58,553 bases of DNA. Source: Methylotenera_A sp049687015 (GTDB lineage Bacteria > Pseudomonadota > Gammaproteobacteria > Burkholderiales > Methylophilaceae). The DNA lies in assembly GCA_049687015.1 (NCBI GenBank), contig JBAVIP010000059.1, positions 1-58,553 on the forward strand, in the 5' to 3' direction. Below, piece by piece: positions 32,037 through 41,400 of the stretch (positions are counted from its first letter, which is position 1; each line of letters opens with the position of its first letter). The position numbers were made by a program, and so were the translations under genes. The notes beneath the pieces were generated by a model. That model was given only the letters and a program-made list of their open reading frames with translations. It was not told the DNA's origin and did no database searches.

Positions 32037-33755
32037 ATGGCTGCTACCGCAACATCGATAAAATTAAGTGGTCTTGCCCGTATGCTGGTGCAAGAGAATT
32101 TGCTCACCGAAGCTGATGCAAATGCCATTCAGGCACAGGCCAACACTGTAAAAAGTCCTTTTATTACGCAAGCCGTTGCTAGCAGAAAAGTGTCTGCAGA
32201 AAAAATAGCTGAAACATCTTCCAGATCTTTCGGGTTTCCATATTTTAACCTAGATGCATTTAATCCAGATTACCTGCCTCCCAAATCCATAGACCTCAAG
32301 TTGATGCAATCGAACCGTGTGATTGCATTAAAGAATCAAAATAACGTTTTATTCGTTGCCATCTCTGACCCCACCAATTTACATGCGTTAGACAGCGTGC
32401 AGTTTCAGATGGGCATGACGTTGTCTCCTGTCGTGGTGGAAGATGACAAACTGGGCAAATGGATAGACAGGATTGTTGAGTCAAAAGACACTTCAATGGC
32501 TTCGCTTAATACTGATGGCGATTTCGACCTAGATATGATGTCTGGTGACGAAGAGGCCAAAGTAGAAGATACGCAAGAAGTTGACGATGCCCCTGTAGTG
32601 AAGTTTTTAAATAAAATGCTATTAGACGCCATCAACATGGGAGCATCTGATCTGCATTTTGAGCCTTACGAAAAATTTTACCGCATACGTTATCGTGTTG
32701 ACGGCATCTTAAGGGAAATTGCCCAGCCACCACTGGCCATTAAAGACAAACTGGCCTCACGGATTAAGGTGATTTCTAATCTGGATATTTCTGAAAAGCG
32801 TATTCCGCAAGATGGCCGCATGAAGTTAGTGCTCTCTAAAACGCGTACTATCGATTTCCGTGTGAGCACTCTGCCGCTAATTCACGGCGAAAAAATTGTA
32901 ATGCGTATTTTAGACCCCACCAGTGCCACATTAGGCATTGAGGCATTGGGTTATGAGCCAGAACAGAAAGACGCACTACTGTTTGCAATAAGCCGCCCCT
33001 ATGGCTTGGTATTGGTTACGGGGCCAACCGGTTCAGGCAAAACGGTTTCGCTATACACCTGCTTGAATATTTTAAATAATCCGGGCGTCAATATTGCTAC
33101 AGCGGAAGACCCGTGCGAAATTCCGCTAGCTGGCATTAATCAGGTAAACGTAAACGATAAGCAAGGCCTCACGTTTGCGGCCGCGCTCAAATCTTTCTTG
33201 CGGCAGGATCCTGACATTATCATGATTGGTGAGATTCGCGATCTGGAAACCGCTGATATGGCCATTAAAGCAGCATCGACTGGCCACATGGTGCTTTCTA
33301 CCTTGCACACCAACGACGCGCCTGCCACGCTGACCCGCTTAATGAATATGGGCGTTGCGCCATTTAATATCGCTTCTGCCGTATCGCTGATTACCGCGCA
33401 GCGCTTGGCCAGGCGTTTATGCAAAAACTGTAAAGAGCCGGTTGAAGTACCCAAAGAAGCCTTGCTCGAAGTGGGCTTTATTGAAGATGACTTTAAAGAA
33501 AAATTTCAGCTGTACGGCCCAAAGGAAGGCGGTTGCGAGTTGTGCAATGGCGGCTACAAGGGGCGTGTCGGTATTTATCAAGTGATGCCAGTCACTGATG
33601 CGATTAGCCGAATCATCATGAAACATGGCACAGCACATGACATTGCCGATCAAGCAAAACTTGAAGGCGTTAACGATTTACGTCGATCTGGCATTTTAAA
33701 AGCCAAACAAGGTTTAACTTCAATTGAAGAAGTTGAGGCAGTAACTAATGAATAA
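32037..33755 (+). CDS. pilB: type IV pilus assembly ATPase PilB
   Basis: 572 residues. The N-terminal MshEN-type domain (about 8-150) precedes the motor: Walker A GPTGSGKT at 329-336, the Asp box TAEDPCEIPLAGINQVNVN near 355-373, Walker B DIIMIGE at 393-399 and the His box STLHTND at 421-427. The tetracysteine zinc site is Cys462, Cys465, Cys500, Cys503. It powers pilin polymerisation through the platform protein PilC, whose gene follows after 71 bases. No strong ribosome binding site is visible before the ATG. Confidence 0.95.
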   Translation: MAATATSIKLSGLARMLVQENLLTEADANAIQAQANTVKSPFITQAVASRKVSAEKIAETSSRSFGFPYFNLDAFNPDYLPPKSIDLKLMQSNRVIALKNQNNVLFVAISDPTNLHALDSVQFQMGMTLSPVVVEDDKLGKWIDRIVESKDTSMASLNTDGDFDLDMMSGDEEAKVEDTQEVDDAPVVKFLNKMLLDAINMGASDLHFEPYEKFYRIRYRVDGILREIAQPPLAIKDKLASRIKVISNLDISEKRIPQDGRMKLVLSKTRTIDFRVSTLPLIHGEKIVMRILDPTSATLGIEALGYEPEQKDALLFAISRPYGLVLVTGPTGSGKTVSLYTCLNILNNPGVNIATAEDPCEIPLAGINQVNVNDKQGLTFAAALKSFLRQDPDIIMIGEIRDLETADMAIKAASTGHMVLSTLHTNDAPATLTRLMNMGVAPFNIASAVSLITAQRLARRLCKNCKEPVEVPKEALLEVGFIEDDFKEKFQLYGPKEGGCELCNGGYKGRVGIYQVMPVTDAISRIIMKHGTAHDIADQAKLEGVNDLRRSGILKAKQGLTSIEEVEAVTNE

Positions 33756-33826
33756 AGTCTTAATGAATAATCAACATGTTAATATTTTGCGAACTATCAT
33801 TTGCGGATTTAAAATAAGGATGCAAT

Positions 33827-35038
33827 ATGGCTGCGACTGCAACTAAGCAAATTACCTACCTTTGGGAAGGTAAAGACAAAAAGGGTAAAGTCATTAAAGG
33901 CGAAATGCGCGCTGCTGGCGAATCGTTTGTGAGCGCCACTTTACGTCGGCAAGGCATCACCGTTACTAAGGTTAAAAAACAGAGCGCCTTTGCTAGCAAG
34001 GGGAAGATTACAGATAAAGACATTACACTATTTACACGGCAACTCGCTACCATGATGAAAGCCGGTGTTCCGCTGCTGCAAGCTTTTGATATTGTAGGTA
34101 AAGGTCATAACAATCCTGCGGTTGCTAAATTACTAGGTGACATTAAGGCCGATGTAGAAACTGGCAGCAGCTTAAGCACCTCGTTCCGTAAGTACCCCTT
34201 ATACTTCGACAATCTATTCTGTAACCTAGTAGGTGCGGGTGAACAAGCGGGTATTCTGGACACATTGCTTGATCGTTTAGCTACATATAAGGAAAAAATC
34301 CAAGCCATTAAAGGCAAAATTAAATCAGCGCTGTTTTACCCAATTTCAATTATTGTGGTAGCTTTTATCATCACCGCAGTGATTATGATTTTCGTAATCC
34401 CTGCATTTAAAGAGCTGTTCTCCAGCTTTGGCGCCGATTTGCCAGGGCCAACCTTGGTGGTGATGGCCATTTCGGACATTTTCGTGGAGTGGTGGTGGGC
34501 AATTTTTGGCTCGATAGGTTTTGGCTTATGGTTTTTCTTCTATACATGGAAGCGCTCTGAAAAAATGCAGGCCACAATGGATAGACTGATGCTTAAGCTG
34601 CCCATTTTCGGAGAAATCATTCGCAAGGCAACGATCGCCCGCTTTGCACGGACTTTATCCACGATGTTCGCTGCGGGCGTACCCCTGGTTGAAGCCTTGG
34701 ACTCTGTAGCAGGCGCTGCTGGCAACCGCGTGTATTACGATGCCACCAAAAGGATTCAAAGCGAAATCAGCACCGGTACCAGCTTAACGGTGGCCATGCA
34801 AAATGCACAGGTTTTCCCAAATATGGTATTGCAAATGACTGCGATCGGTGAGGAATCGGGCGCCTTGGATTCTATGCTCAGTAAAGTAGCAGACTTTTTT
34901 GAGGCCGAAGTAGACGATGCGGTAGAAGCCATGTCTAGCTTGATGGAGCCTATTATTATGGTCGTGCTAGGGGTGCTTATCGGCGGGCTGGTTATCGCCA
35001 TGTACTTGCCAATTTTCAAAATGGGTCAAGTGGTATAA
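33827..35038 (+). CDS. pilC: type IV pilus inner-membrane platform protein PilC
   Basis: 403 residues with two T2SSF domains (about 70-193 and 273-395), each followed by membrane helices (near 172-195, 215-240 and 375-398). FTRQLATMMKAGVPLLQAFDIV and FARTLSTMFAAGVPLVEALDSVAGA are the matching halves of the repeat. AAGGA lies before the ATG. The first six residues (MAATAT) match those of PilB. pilD, which usually follows, is absent; a terminator and the convergent dsbC come next. Confidence 0.96.
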   Translation: MAATATKQITYLWEGKDKKGKVIKGEMRAAGESFVSATLRRQGITVTKVKKQSAFASKGKITDKDITLFTRQLATMMKAGVPLLQAFDIVGKGHNNPAVAKLLGDIKADVETGSSLSTSFRKYPLYFDNLFCNLVGAGEQAGILDTLLDRLATYKEKIQAIKGKIKSALFYPISIIVVAFIITAVIMIFVIPAFKELFSSFGADLPGPTLVVMAISDIFVEWWWAIFGSIGFGLWFFFYTWKRSEKMQATMDRLMLKLPIFGEIIRKATIARFARTLSTMFAAGVPLVEALDSVAGAAGNRVYYDATKRIQSEISTGTSLTVAMQNAQVFPNMVLQMTAIGEESGALDSMLSKVADFFEAEVDDAVEAMSSLMEPIIMVVLGVLIGGLVIAMYLPIFKMGQVV

Positions 35039-35067
35039 TGCAAAGTAGTTGAAATAACTAAGCTCAA

Positions 35068-35104
35068 CAAAAAAGGCAAAAGTTTTAAACCTTTGCCTTT
35101 TTTG
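35068..35104. terminator. bidirectional terminator between pilC and dsbC
   Basis: AAAAAGGCAAAAG pairs with CTTTGCCTTTTTT around TTTTAAAC. A-run and T-run on the two sides allow it to serve both convergent genes. Confidence 0.87.
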
Positions 35105-35121
35105 TTTTTCTATTAACAACA

Positions 35122-35862
35122 CTATTTCTTTGTTGCAGCCTGCATATATTTCTCAATTTCCTTATAGGGTTGCGCGCCCATCATGCGTTTGCCATCAGAA
35201 AAAATAAGGGTCGGCGTACTAGTCACGCCAATTTTTCTTGCCAACTCACCTACGCGCTCTAATGGCACTTCACAATTAGTGGCAGCTGCAGGCAATTTAC
35301 TATTAAATATCCAATCATTCCATGCTTTTACGCGATTGCTTGCACACCAAATCGATTTGGATTTATTAGCTGCATCAGGATGTAGCTGCTCAATAGGGTA
35401 CAAAAAAGTATACACCGTTACATTGTCAATATTCGTCAATTCATTTTGCTCTAAGCGTTTGCAATAGGGGCAATCCACATCAGAAAACACCACCAGTTTA
35501 CGATTGCCATTGCCTTTTACTACTTTAATAGCTTGCTCTAGTGGCAAGCTATTAAAGTCAACTTTTGTTAATTCTTCTAAGCGTTCACCCGTCACATCCT
35601 TTTTAGTTTTTGGGTCTACCAAACGACCCTCTGCAATTAAAAAAGTGAGCTTTTCGTCGGTATAAACAATCTGTCCGCCCATAAATACTTCGTACAAGCC
35701 GCTATATGGTGTTTTGACGACACTTTCCACTTTAAATTTTGGGTAAGCAGCTTCAATGGCTTTTTTAAGACTGGCTTCATCGGCGAGTGCAAATTGACTC
35801 ACGGCTAACAAAGATAACGCCACCAGTTGCTTTAATTTAATATGCTTTAATTTTAATTTCAT
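35122..35862 (-). CDS. dsbC: thiol:disulfide interchange protein DsbC
   Basis: 246 residues with a signal peptide ending at FALA (near residue 27). An N-terminal dimerisation domain (about 28-90) is joined to a thioredoxin domain with the active site CPYC (Cys131, Cys134) and the cis-proline loop TSTPTLIF. A second Cys pair (WCASN, NCEV) matches the structural disulfide of DsbC. It is a periplasmic disulfide isomerase that rescues wrongly oxidised proteins. It comes 21 bases after the ubi gene, likely as the last gene of that operon. LptD, whose gene is nearby, is a well-known DsbC client in E. coli. Confidence 0.94.
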   Translation of the reverse strand: MKLKLKHIKLKQLVALSLLAVSQFALADEASLKKAIEAAYPKFKVESVVKTPYSGLYEVFMGGQIVYTDEKLTFLIAEGRLVDPKTKKDVTGERLEELTKVDFNSLPLEQAIKVVKGNGNRKLVVFSDVDCPYCKRLEQNELTNIDNVTVYTFLYPIEQLHPDAANKSKSIWCASNRVKAWNDWIFNSKLPAAATNCEVPLERVGELARKIGVTSTPTLIFSDGKRMMGAQPYKEIEKYMQAATKK

Positions 35863-35883
35863 TTTTTCTTTCTATTCAGAAGC

Positions 35884-37068
35884 TTACGCAGCCGCTTGTT
35901 GTATTAATAGCCTTTTGAGTGTTGTTTGACGATTAAGTTGCCCCAATCCCCAATGTGCCAATTTTTTTACTAAATTGATGTCACTTGCAAACAAATAATC
36001 TAAGCCTGTTGTTAAAGCACTCATTGTAGCAATATCTGCCCGTCTGCTGCGCTCACACTTGCGCAAAAAAGCATTCTCGCCAATATCTTGCAACAAATGC
36101 GATGCTGCCAATAAATTTTGCAATTCCATCACATCTCTGAAGCCCAAATTTACACCCTGCCCCGCCATTGGATGAATTTGATGCGCTGCATCCCCCACCA
36201 GCACCACTCGCCCTGCAATGAGTTGCGTTGCGACCTGCTGATTCAGCGTAAACGATAATGTCTTGCCAGCTGGCTGTAACTTGCCAAGTACGTTTCTAGA
36301 CTGTGTTTCTACCTTTTCGGCCAAACCCTCGCTTGATAACGCTAACAGTTCATCCGCTCTTTCGGTTGACACAGACCACACCATTGAGACATATTGATCC
36401 GGCAAGGGTAACAAAGCCAGAGTTTCGTGCGGTGCAAACCATTGCCTTGCAATCTTTTGGTGATTTTTTTCTGCTAAAAAATTTGCCACGATTGCGGTCT
36501 GGTGAAAATATTTTTGCTTTAGCGTAATGCCGGCTTGCTGGCGCACCCATGAATTTACGCCATCTGCGGCAACTAACAATTTTGCTGAAACTTTAGTATC
36601 CCCGTCCAAACTAAGCTGAATGTGCTGATTTGTATTTTCTAAAACCTTGCATTCTGCGTCTGTGATTACTGTCACGCCAAGCACATGAATTTGCTGCCAC
36701 AACGCATGCATTAAGTTTTGGTTCTCAATTATCAAGCCAAGTTTTGATAAATTCGCATCATTGTCACTCAATACTAGTGGTTCAGTGCTGGCTTCATCCC
36801 ATAAATGCATGGCGTGAATCGCGTTGACGCGACTCAAATCCACCGCTTGCCATACATCCAGCGCCTTCAGCCACGATTCTGTACCAGGCGTTAGTGCATA
36901 AATACGTTCGTCCCAGGCAGGTTGTTTCGTATCTACTGGTTTTTTTGCATCAATCAGAACAACTTTTCTATTCTGCTTTGCAAATACAATCGCCGCTGCA
37001 AGCCCCACCAGACCTGCACCTACTACAACAATATCTGCATTCAATGTTTGGTTATTAGGTTGAGTCAT
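35884..37068 (-). CDS. FAD-dependent ubiquinone-ring hydroxylase, UbiI/UbiF/UbiM type
   Basis: 394 residues. The FAD-binding GAGLVGLAAAIVF (Rossmann, about 17-29), the mid-chain VAADGVNSWVRQQAG motif and LVGDAAHQIHPMAGQGVNLGFRD near 280-302 are those of the UbiH/UbiF/Coq6 monooxygenases that hydroxylate the benzoquinone ring. Which carbon (C5 or C6) it acts on cannot be settled from sequence. Its ATG shares a base with the stop of the upstream ubiH-like gene, so both are translated together. Confidence 0.9.
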   Translation of the reverse strand: MTQPNNQTLNADIVVVGAGLVGLAAAIVFAKQNRKVVLIDAKKPVDTKQPAWDERIYALTPGTESWLKALDVWQAVDLSRVNAIHAMHLWDEASTEPLVLSDNDANLSKLGLIIENQNLMHALWQQIHVLGVTVITDAECKVLENTNQHIQLSLDGDTKVSAKLLVAADGVNSWVRQQAGITLKQKYFHQTAIVANFLAEKNHQKIARQWFAPHETLALLPLPDQYVSMVWSVSTERADELLALSSEGLAEKVETQSRNVLGKLQPAGKTLSFTLNQQVATQLIAGRVVLVGDAAHQIHPMAGQGVNLGFRDVMELQNLLAASHLLQDIGENAFLRKCERSRRADIATMSALTTGLDYLFASDINLVKKLAHWGLGQLNRQTTLKRLLIQQAAA

Positions 37069-38240
37069 TATTTTCCAAAACTCATTTTGCCCACCAAAAA
37101 ACTTTTAGCGGGTTTTAATAATTCCAAAGCACCAAGCCCAGCACCCCGCAAACTCGAGATGCTTATCAAATCATTAGAAAATACATTCACCAACAAATCG
37201 GTAAATATGCTGCCGCCGCGCGCGTCTCGTTTGCGCTGTAGGCAGTAACTATTCAACATTTCCGGACTTCCCAGCACATGCTGTGGCATGCTCACAACCA
37301 AATCCGCCAAAGTCCAGGCATCGCGCAAACCCACGTTAAATCCCTGCCCTGCAACGGGATGCATAGTTTGCGCAGCATTGCCAATCACTACCAGATGCGA
37401 CGCAGTAGACGGTTTGAGCATGCTTAATTTAAGAGGAAAACTCACGCGCTTTTCAATTTTCATAAACTTGCCAACGCGGTCGCCAAAAGCTTCGTGAAGT
37501 TGCGCTAAAAATGTCACGTCATCTAATGCTAACAATTCGTCTATTTTGCTTTTTTCAGCAGTCCAAACCAGTGAAAAATCGCGCTCACCGTTAGGTAATA
37601 AAGCCATGGGGCCTTGTGGGGTAAAGCGCTCATAAGCAATATTGTTGTGTGGTAATTCGCAGCTCACCTTGCTCACCAGAGCATCGTGACCATATTCTTT
37701 GGTTTCGCGCCGAATATTCTCTATTTCGCCTAGGCTGCGGCCGCCATCGGCAACCACTAATAGCTGGCTTGTAAGCGTTGTAGACTCGCCCCGCTGCTTA
37801 AATACCACTTGCGCAAAGGGCTCGCCAGGCTTTATTTCAGTAGCTTCTGCCTCATACAGCACACTGCTTGTATCTAAGAACTTATCTAAAACTTCAGTCA
37901 GCGCGCCATAAGGCAGCACATAGCCAAGCGCAGGTAAATTGTGTTCGGCAGCATTTAATTTAGTGCGTCCGAGCCCACCGCGTTGCGAAATATGAATGGT
38001 GTTTATGGCGGTCGCTTTGGCTTCTAACCCATCCCAAACACCTAGTTTTTCCAATATCAATCTGCTGCCATAAGATAACGCCAGCGCTCGCTTATCTTGA
38101 TGAGAAGCGCCTTGCGCCCGCGCTTCCAACATAGTAAAAGCCACACCCTGTTGCTGCAATGCCAAAGCCAATACCAGGCCAACTGGACCACCGCCTACAA
38201 TTACGACTTGCTCTTTATTCCGCATTAGCATTGCGCTCAC
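37068..38240 (-). CDS. ubiH: FAD-dependent ubiquinone-ring hydroxylase, UbiH type
   Basis: 390 residues. FAD motif VVIVGGGPVGLVLALALQQQG at about 13-33, VVADGGRSLGE in the middle and VIGNAAQTMHPVAGQGFNVGLRD toward the C-terminus. The position directly after pepP is the classic pepP-ubiH order of E. coli, which supports UbiH (C1 hydroxylation). Its start overlaps the pepP stop by 4 bases. Confidence 0.9.
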   Translation of the reverse strand: MSAMLMRNKEQVVIVGGGPVGLVLALALQQQGVAFTMLEARAQGASHQDKRALALSYGSRLILEKLGVWDGLEAKATAINTIHISQRGGLGRTKLNAAEHNLPALGYVLPYGALTEVLDKFLDTSSVLYEAEATEIKPGEPFAQVVFKQRGESTTLTSQLLVVADGGRSLGEIENIRRETKEYGHDALVSKVSCELPHNNIAYERFTPQGPMALLPNGERDFSLVWTAEKSKIDELLALDDVTFLAQLHEAFGDRVGKFMKIEKRVSFPLKLSMLKPSTASHLVVIGNAAQTMHPVAGQGFNVGLRDAWTLADLVVSMPQHVLGSPEMLNSYCLQRKRDARGGSIFTDLLVNVFSNDLISISSLRGAGLGALELLKPAKSFLVGKMSFGK

Positions 38241-39544
38241 TGTTCTGCCATCATGGCTTCAATGTCCGTCACACTTTTCACCGCATTTTTGGTCAGCACT
38301 TCATTGCCGGTTGCGGTAATCAGCACATCGTCTTCGATACGAATGCCGATGTTCCAGAAGTGTTCCGGCACATTCTCAGCGGGGCGCATGTAGCAGCCCG
38401 GCTCCACCGTCAGCGTATTCCCCGCTTCCAGCAACACCCAATTGCCTGCTCGATCTTTGTATTCGCCAGCATCATGCACATCCAGCCCAAGCCAATGCCC
38501 GGTACGATGCATGTAAAACTGGCGATAGCTGCCACTTTCCAACACCTCGTCCTTGCTGCCCTTGCAAAGCTTGAAATCGATAAAGCCTTGTATCAGAATA
38601 TCCAGCGCTGCTTCATGGGGTGTGTTCCAGGGGTTGCCCGGTTTTGTAACGGCAATCGCTGCTAACTGCGCATTCAGCACTAATTCGTATAAATCGCGCT
38701 GCGCTGCGCTGAATTTGCCATTTACAGGAAAAGTACGCGTAATGTCAGACGCGTAGCCATCCAGCTCGCAACCAGCATCCACCAGCAATAAATCCCCCTC
38801 ATTCAACGTGCAGTTATTGGCGTTATAGTGCAGCGTACAGGCATTGGCACCGCCTGCGACGATGCTGGTGTAAGCAGGTGACTGCGTGCCGTTGCGATAA
38901 AATTCATGCAGAAATTCTGCTTCGATTTCATATTCCTGTTTATTGGGTTTGGTGAATTTCATCGCCCGGTTATGCGCTGCTGCGGCGATATTGGCGGAAC
39001 GGCGCATTAAATCTTGCTCGTAAGGAGATTTTACCAAACGCATCACATCGACCAACTGGCGTATATCCACCATTTCCGATGGTGCAGAAACCCCGGTACG
39101 CACCAGATCGCGCACGGCATTGAGCCAGTCTGCGATGCGTGCATCCCAGCGCGCATCAGCGCCCAGGCTGTAAAACAACTTGCCTTGGTTACTTAAAAAC
39201 TTAGGTAGTAATTCGTCAATCTGCTTAATGCTATAGGCTTCATCAAAACCAAATTCTTTAAGCGCGCCTCCCGGCCCATAGCGAAAGCCATCCCAAATTT
39301 CGCGCTCCATATCTTTATCGCGACAAAATAGAATGCTTTGGGGTGATTTTCCTGAGATTAAAACCAACACAGATTCAGGCTCGACAAAACCAGTTAAGTA
39401 ATAAAAATAGCTATCAAAACGGTACGGATAATGGCTATCACGGTTGCGGATCAGTTCTGGCGCAGTAGGGATAATGGCGATGCCTTCGCCCATCCTGTTT
39501 AGAAGCTGGTTGCGACGTTGTTGAAATTCTTTTAAATTAAACAT
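38237..39544 (-). CDS. pepP: Xaa-Pro aminopeptidase
   Basis: 435 residues, the usual PepP size. It removes N-terminal residues before proline. The dinuclear metal ligands are seen in order: the two Asp of VDAGCELDGYASDITRTFP, His in HRTGHWLGLDVHD, Glu in LTVEPGCYM and Glu in GIRIEDDVLIT. The N-terminal creatinase-like domain fills about 1-170. It overlaps murU by 8 bases at its start and ubiH by 4 at its end. Confidence 0.96.
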   Translation of the reverse strand: MFNLKEFQQRRNQLLNRMGEGIAIIPTAPELIRNRDSHYPYRFDSYFYYLTGFVEPESVLVLISGKSPQSILFCRDKDMEREIWDGFRYGPGGALKEFGFDEAYSIKQIDELLPKFLSNQGKLFYSLGADARWDARIADWLNAVRDLVRTGVSAPSEMVDIRQLVDVMRLVKSPYEQDLMRRSANIAAAAHNRAMKFTKPNKQEYEIEAEFLHEFYRNGTQSPAYTSIVAGGANACTLHYNANNCTLNEGDLLLVDAGCELDGYASDITRTFPVNGKFSAAQRDLYELVLNAQLAAIAVTKPGNPWNTPHEAALDILIQGFIDFKLCKGSKDEVLESGSYRQFYMHRTGHWLGLDVHDAGEYKDRAGNWVLLEAGNTLTVEPGCYMRPAENVPEHFWNIGIRIEDDVLITATGNEVLTKNAVKSVTDIEAMMAEQ

Positions 39545-40217
39545 GCTTCAATAGTTTCTGGGATAATTTTGTATCTAACTGTTTTAGCCGTTCCGGCGTA
39601 CCGATGTCATGCCAAACTCCCTGATAATACTGGGCTGTAGCGCGTTTATCGTCAATCGCTTGTCGTAATAATGGGGCAAGTTTAGCAGGCTGCCCTTTTA
39701 TAATATTTGCGAACAAATCCGGGTGATACACGCCAACGCCAGAAAAAGTGAGTCTTTGTGTGCCTTCGTTTTTAAGCATGCCACTTTCTATAGAAAAATC
39801 GCCCTGTGCGTGTTGCGGTGGGTTATCCACCAACACTAAATGCGCCAAATGATTTGGTTTTAATGTGAGCGTCGCAAAATCTATCTCAATATAAATGTCG
39901 CCATTCACCACCAAAAATGGCGCATCACCTAATAAATTTAAGGCATAGGCTATACCGCCTGCTGTTTCCAGTGCCACCTTCTCCGTGCTATATTGGATGG
40001 ACACGCCCCACTGCGCGCCGTTCCCCAGTGCATTTTCAATTTGCTCACCTAAATGTGCATGATTAATGACAATCTCTTTAAAGCCCGCTTGCGCTAACCG
40101 CTCTAAATGCCACACAATCAGCGGCTTGCCACCAACTTTAAGCAAGGGTTTGGGCGTATGGTCAGTCAATGGACGCATCCGCTCGCCGCGCCCAGCGGCT
40201 AGTATCATGGCTTTCAT
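39537..40217 (-). CDS. murU: N-acetylmuramate 1-phosphate uridylyltransferase MurU
   Basis: 226 residues. The nucleotidyltransferase signature AAGRGERMRPLTDHTPKPLLKVGGKPLI is at the N-terminus, and VVNGDIYIEIDF has the metal-binding Asp. Together with AmgK, encoded directly before it, MurU turns recycled MurNAc-1-phosphate into UDP-MurNAc and so bypasses de novo synthesis; this bypass is known for intrinsic fosfomycin tolerance in Pseudomonas. The two genes overlap by 4 bases, which supports the pairing over a general sugar-nucleotide enzyme. Confidence 0.91.
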   Translation of the reverse strand: MKAMILAAGRGERMRPLTDHTPKPLLKVGGKPLIVWHLERLAQAGFKEIVINHAHLGEQIENALGNGAQWGVSIQYSTEKVALETAGGIAYALNLLGDAPFLVVNGDIYIEIDFATLTLKPNHLAHLVLVDNPPQHAQGDFSIESGMLKNEGTQRLTFSGVGVYHPDLFANIIKGQPAKLAPLLRQAIDDKRATAQYYQGVWHDIGTPERLKQLDTKLSQKLLKHV

Positions 40218-41242
40218 AATTTCAGCAGCTTTTTGTAATTCGCATCGGGATGTTGGTCTTGTCCACCTAAGGTATCTAACAAACGCAACATCGGCCTGAG
40301 TTCCACATAGCGCTCACACACTTTGCGTAGATAATTCATCACTAGCGGCATGTCTTTTAAATAGCCCTCTTTGCCATCACGATGATACAACCTTGCAAAA
40401 ATACCCAGCACTTTAATATGGCGTTGCGCGCCCATGTATTCAAAATCACGGTAAAACTCGCTGAAATCTTCAGGTACGGGCAAGCCTGCTTTTTTGGCGG
40501 GCTGCCAGTAGCGCACAGCCCGATCGATGACTTGCTCTTCATCCCAATTGATGTAGGCATCTCTCAACAATGACACTAAATCGTAGGTAATGGCGCCGTA
40601 AACAGCATCTTGAAAATCTAAAATGCCCGGGTTATTTTCATTTACAATCATCAAGTTACGCGAATGATAATCGCGATGCACGTAAACTTGGCCTTGTGAA
40701 AGTATATTCCTGTTCAAAATATCAAAAGTGTTTTTTATGATTGTTTGTTGCTCAGTGTTTAATTCGGCGCGCAAATGCTTCTTCACATACCAATCGGGAA
40801 AAAGTTGCATCTCACGCGTGAGTAGAGCTTCATCATAATTAGGCAAAATATTAGATTTACTGGCAAGTTGCAACTTAATTAGCGCACTAGTTGCATCGCC
40901 ATAAAGCTTAGGCGCGGTGTCGTTGTTCAGCGCGTTTAGATAGGTGTCGTCACCCAAATCGCTTAATAACAGAAAGCCATGCTGCAAATCTTGCGCTAAC
41001 ACTTGTGGCACGTTCAAACCAGCTTCCAAAAACAGTTTGGCCACTTTAACAAACGGCGCGCAATCTTCTTGCGGCGGCGGCGCATCCATGGCGATGAGTG
41101 TTTTATGCCCTAAATATGGGCTTTGCAAATGCACACGAAAATAACGCCTGAAGCTAGCATCGGCCGAGGCCGTAGTTAATGTAGATAGCTGTGTATTTAA
41201 TATTTCTTTAAGCCAATTTTCTAATTGTATTTTTCTATCCAC
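40214..41242 (-). CDS. amgK: N-acetylmuramate/N-acetylglucosamine kinase AmgK
   Basis: 342 residues of the aminoglycoside-phosphotransferase fold. The catalytic loop is VHRDYHSRNLM (HxDxxxxN) and the following ILDFQDAVYG supplies the metal-binding Asp. In Pseudomonas the enzyme of this family next to murU phosphorylates MurNAc at C1 in cell-wall recycling. It is the first gene of the minus-strand set that runs to dsbC. Confidence 0.9.
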   Translation of the reverse strand: MDRKIQLENWLKEILNTQLSTLTTASADASFRRYFRVHLQSPYLGHKTLIAMDAPPPQEDCAPFVKVAKLFLEAGLNVPQVLAQDLQHGFLLLSDLGDDTYLNALNNDTAPKLYGDATSALIKLQLASKSNILPNYDEALLTREMQLFPDWYVKKHLRAELNTEQQTIIKNTFDILNRNILSQGQVYVHRDYHSRNLMIVNENNPGILDFQDAVYGAITYDLVSLLRDAYINWDEEQVIDRAVRYWQPAKKAGLPVPEDFSEFYRDFEYMGAQRHIKVLGIFARLYHRDGKEGYLKDMPLVMNYLRKVCERYVELRPMLRLLDTLGGQDQHPDANYKKLLKL

Positions 41243-41400
41243 TACAAGCCTTTATAATAATGGTGTTGTGCATTTTAAACTTGCTATATCTAACTTAAAA
41301 AAGCCATTTATTGATTGATTAAAACATGCATTTATGCGATTTTATCATTCATGCGTAAAATAGATAACTTAAACCACTTTTAATTAAATTAAAAACCTCA

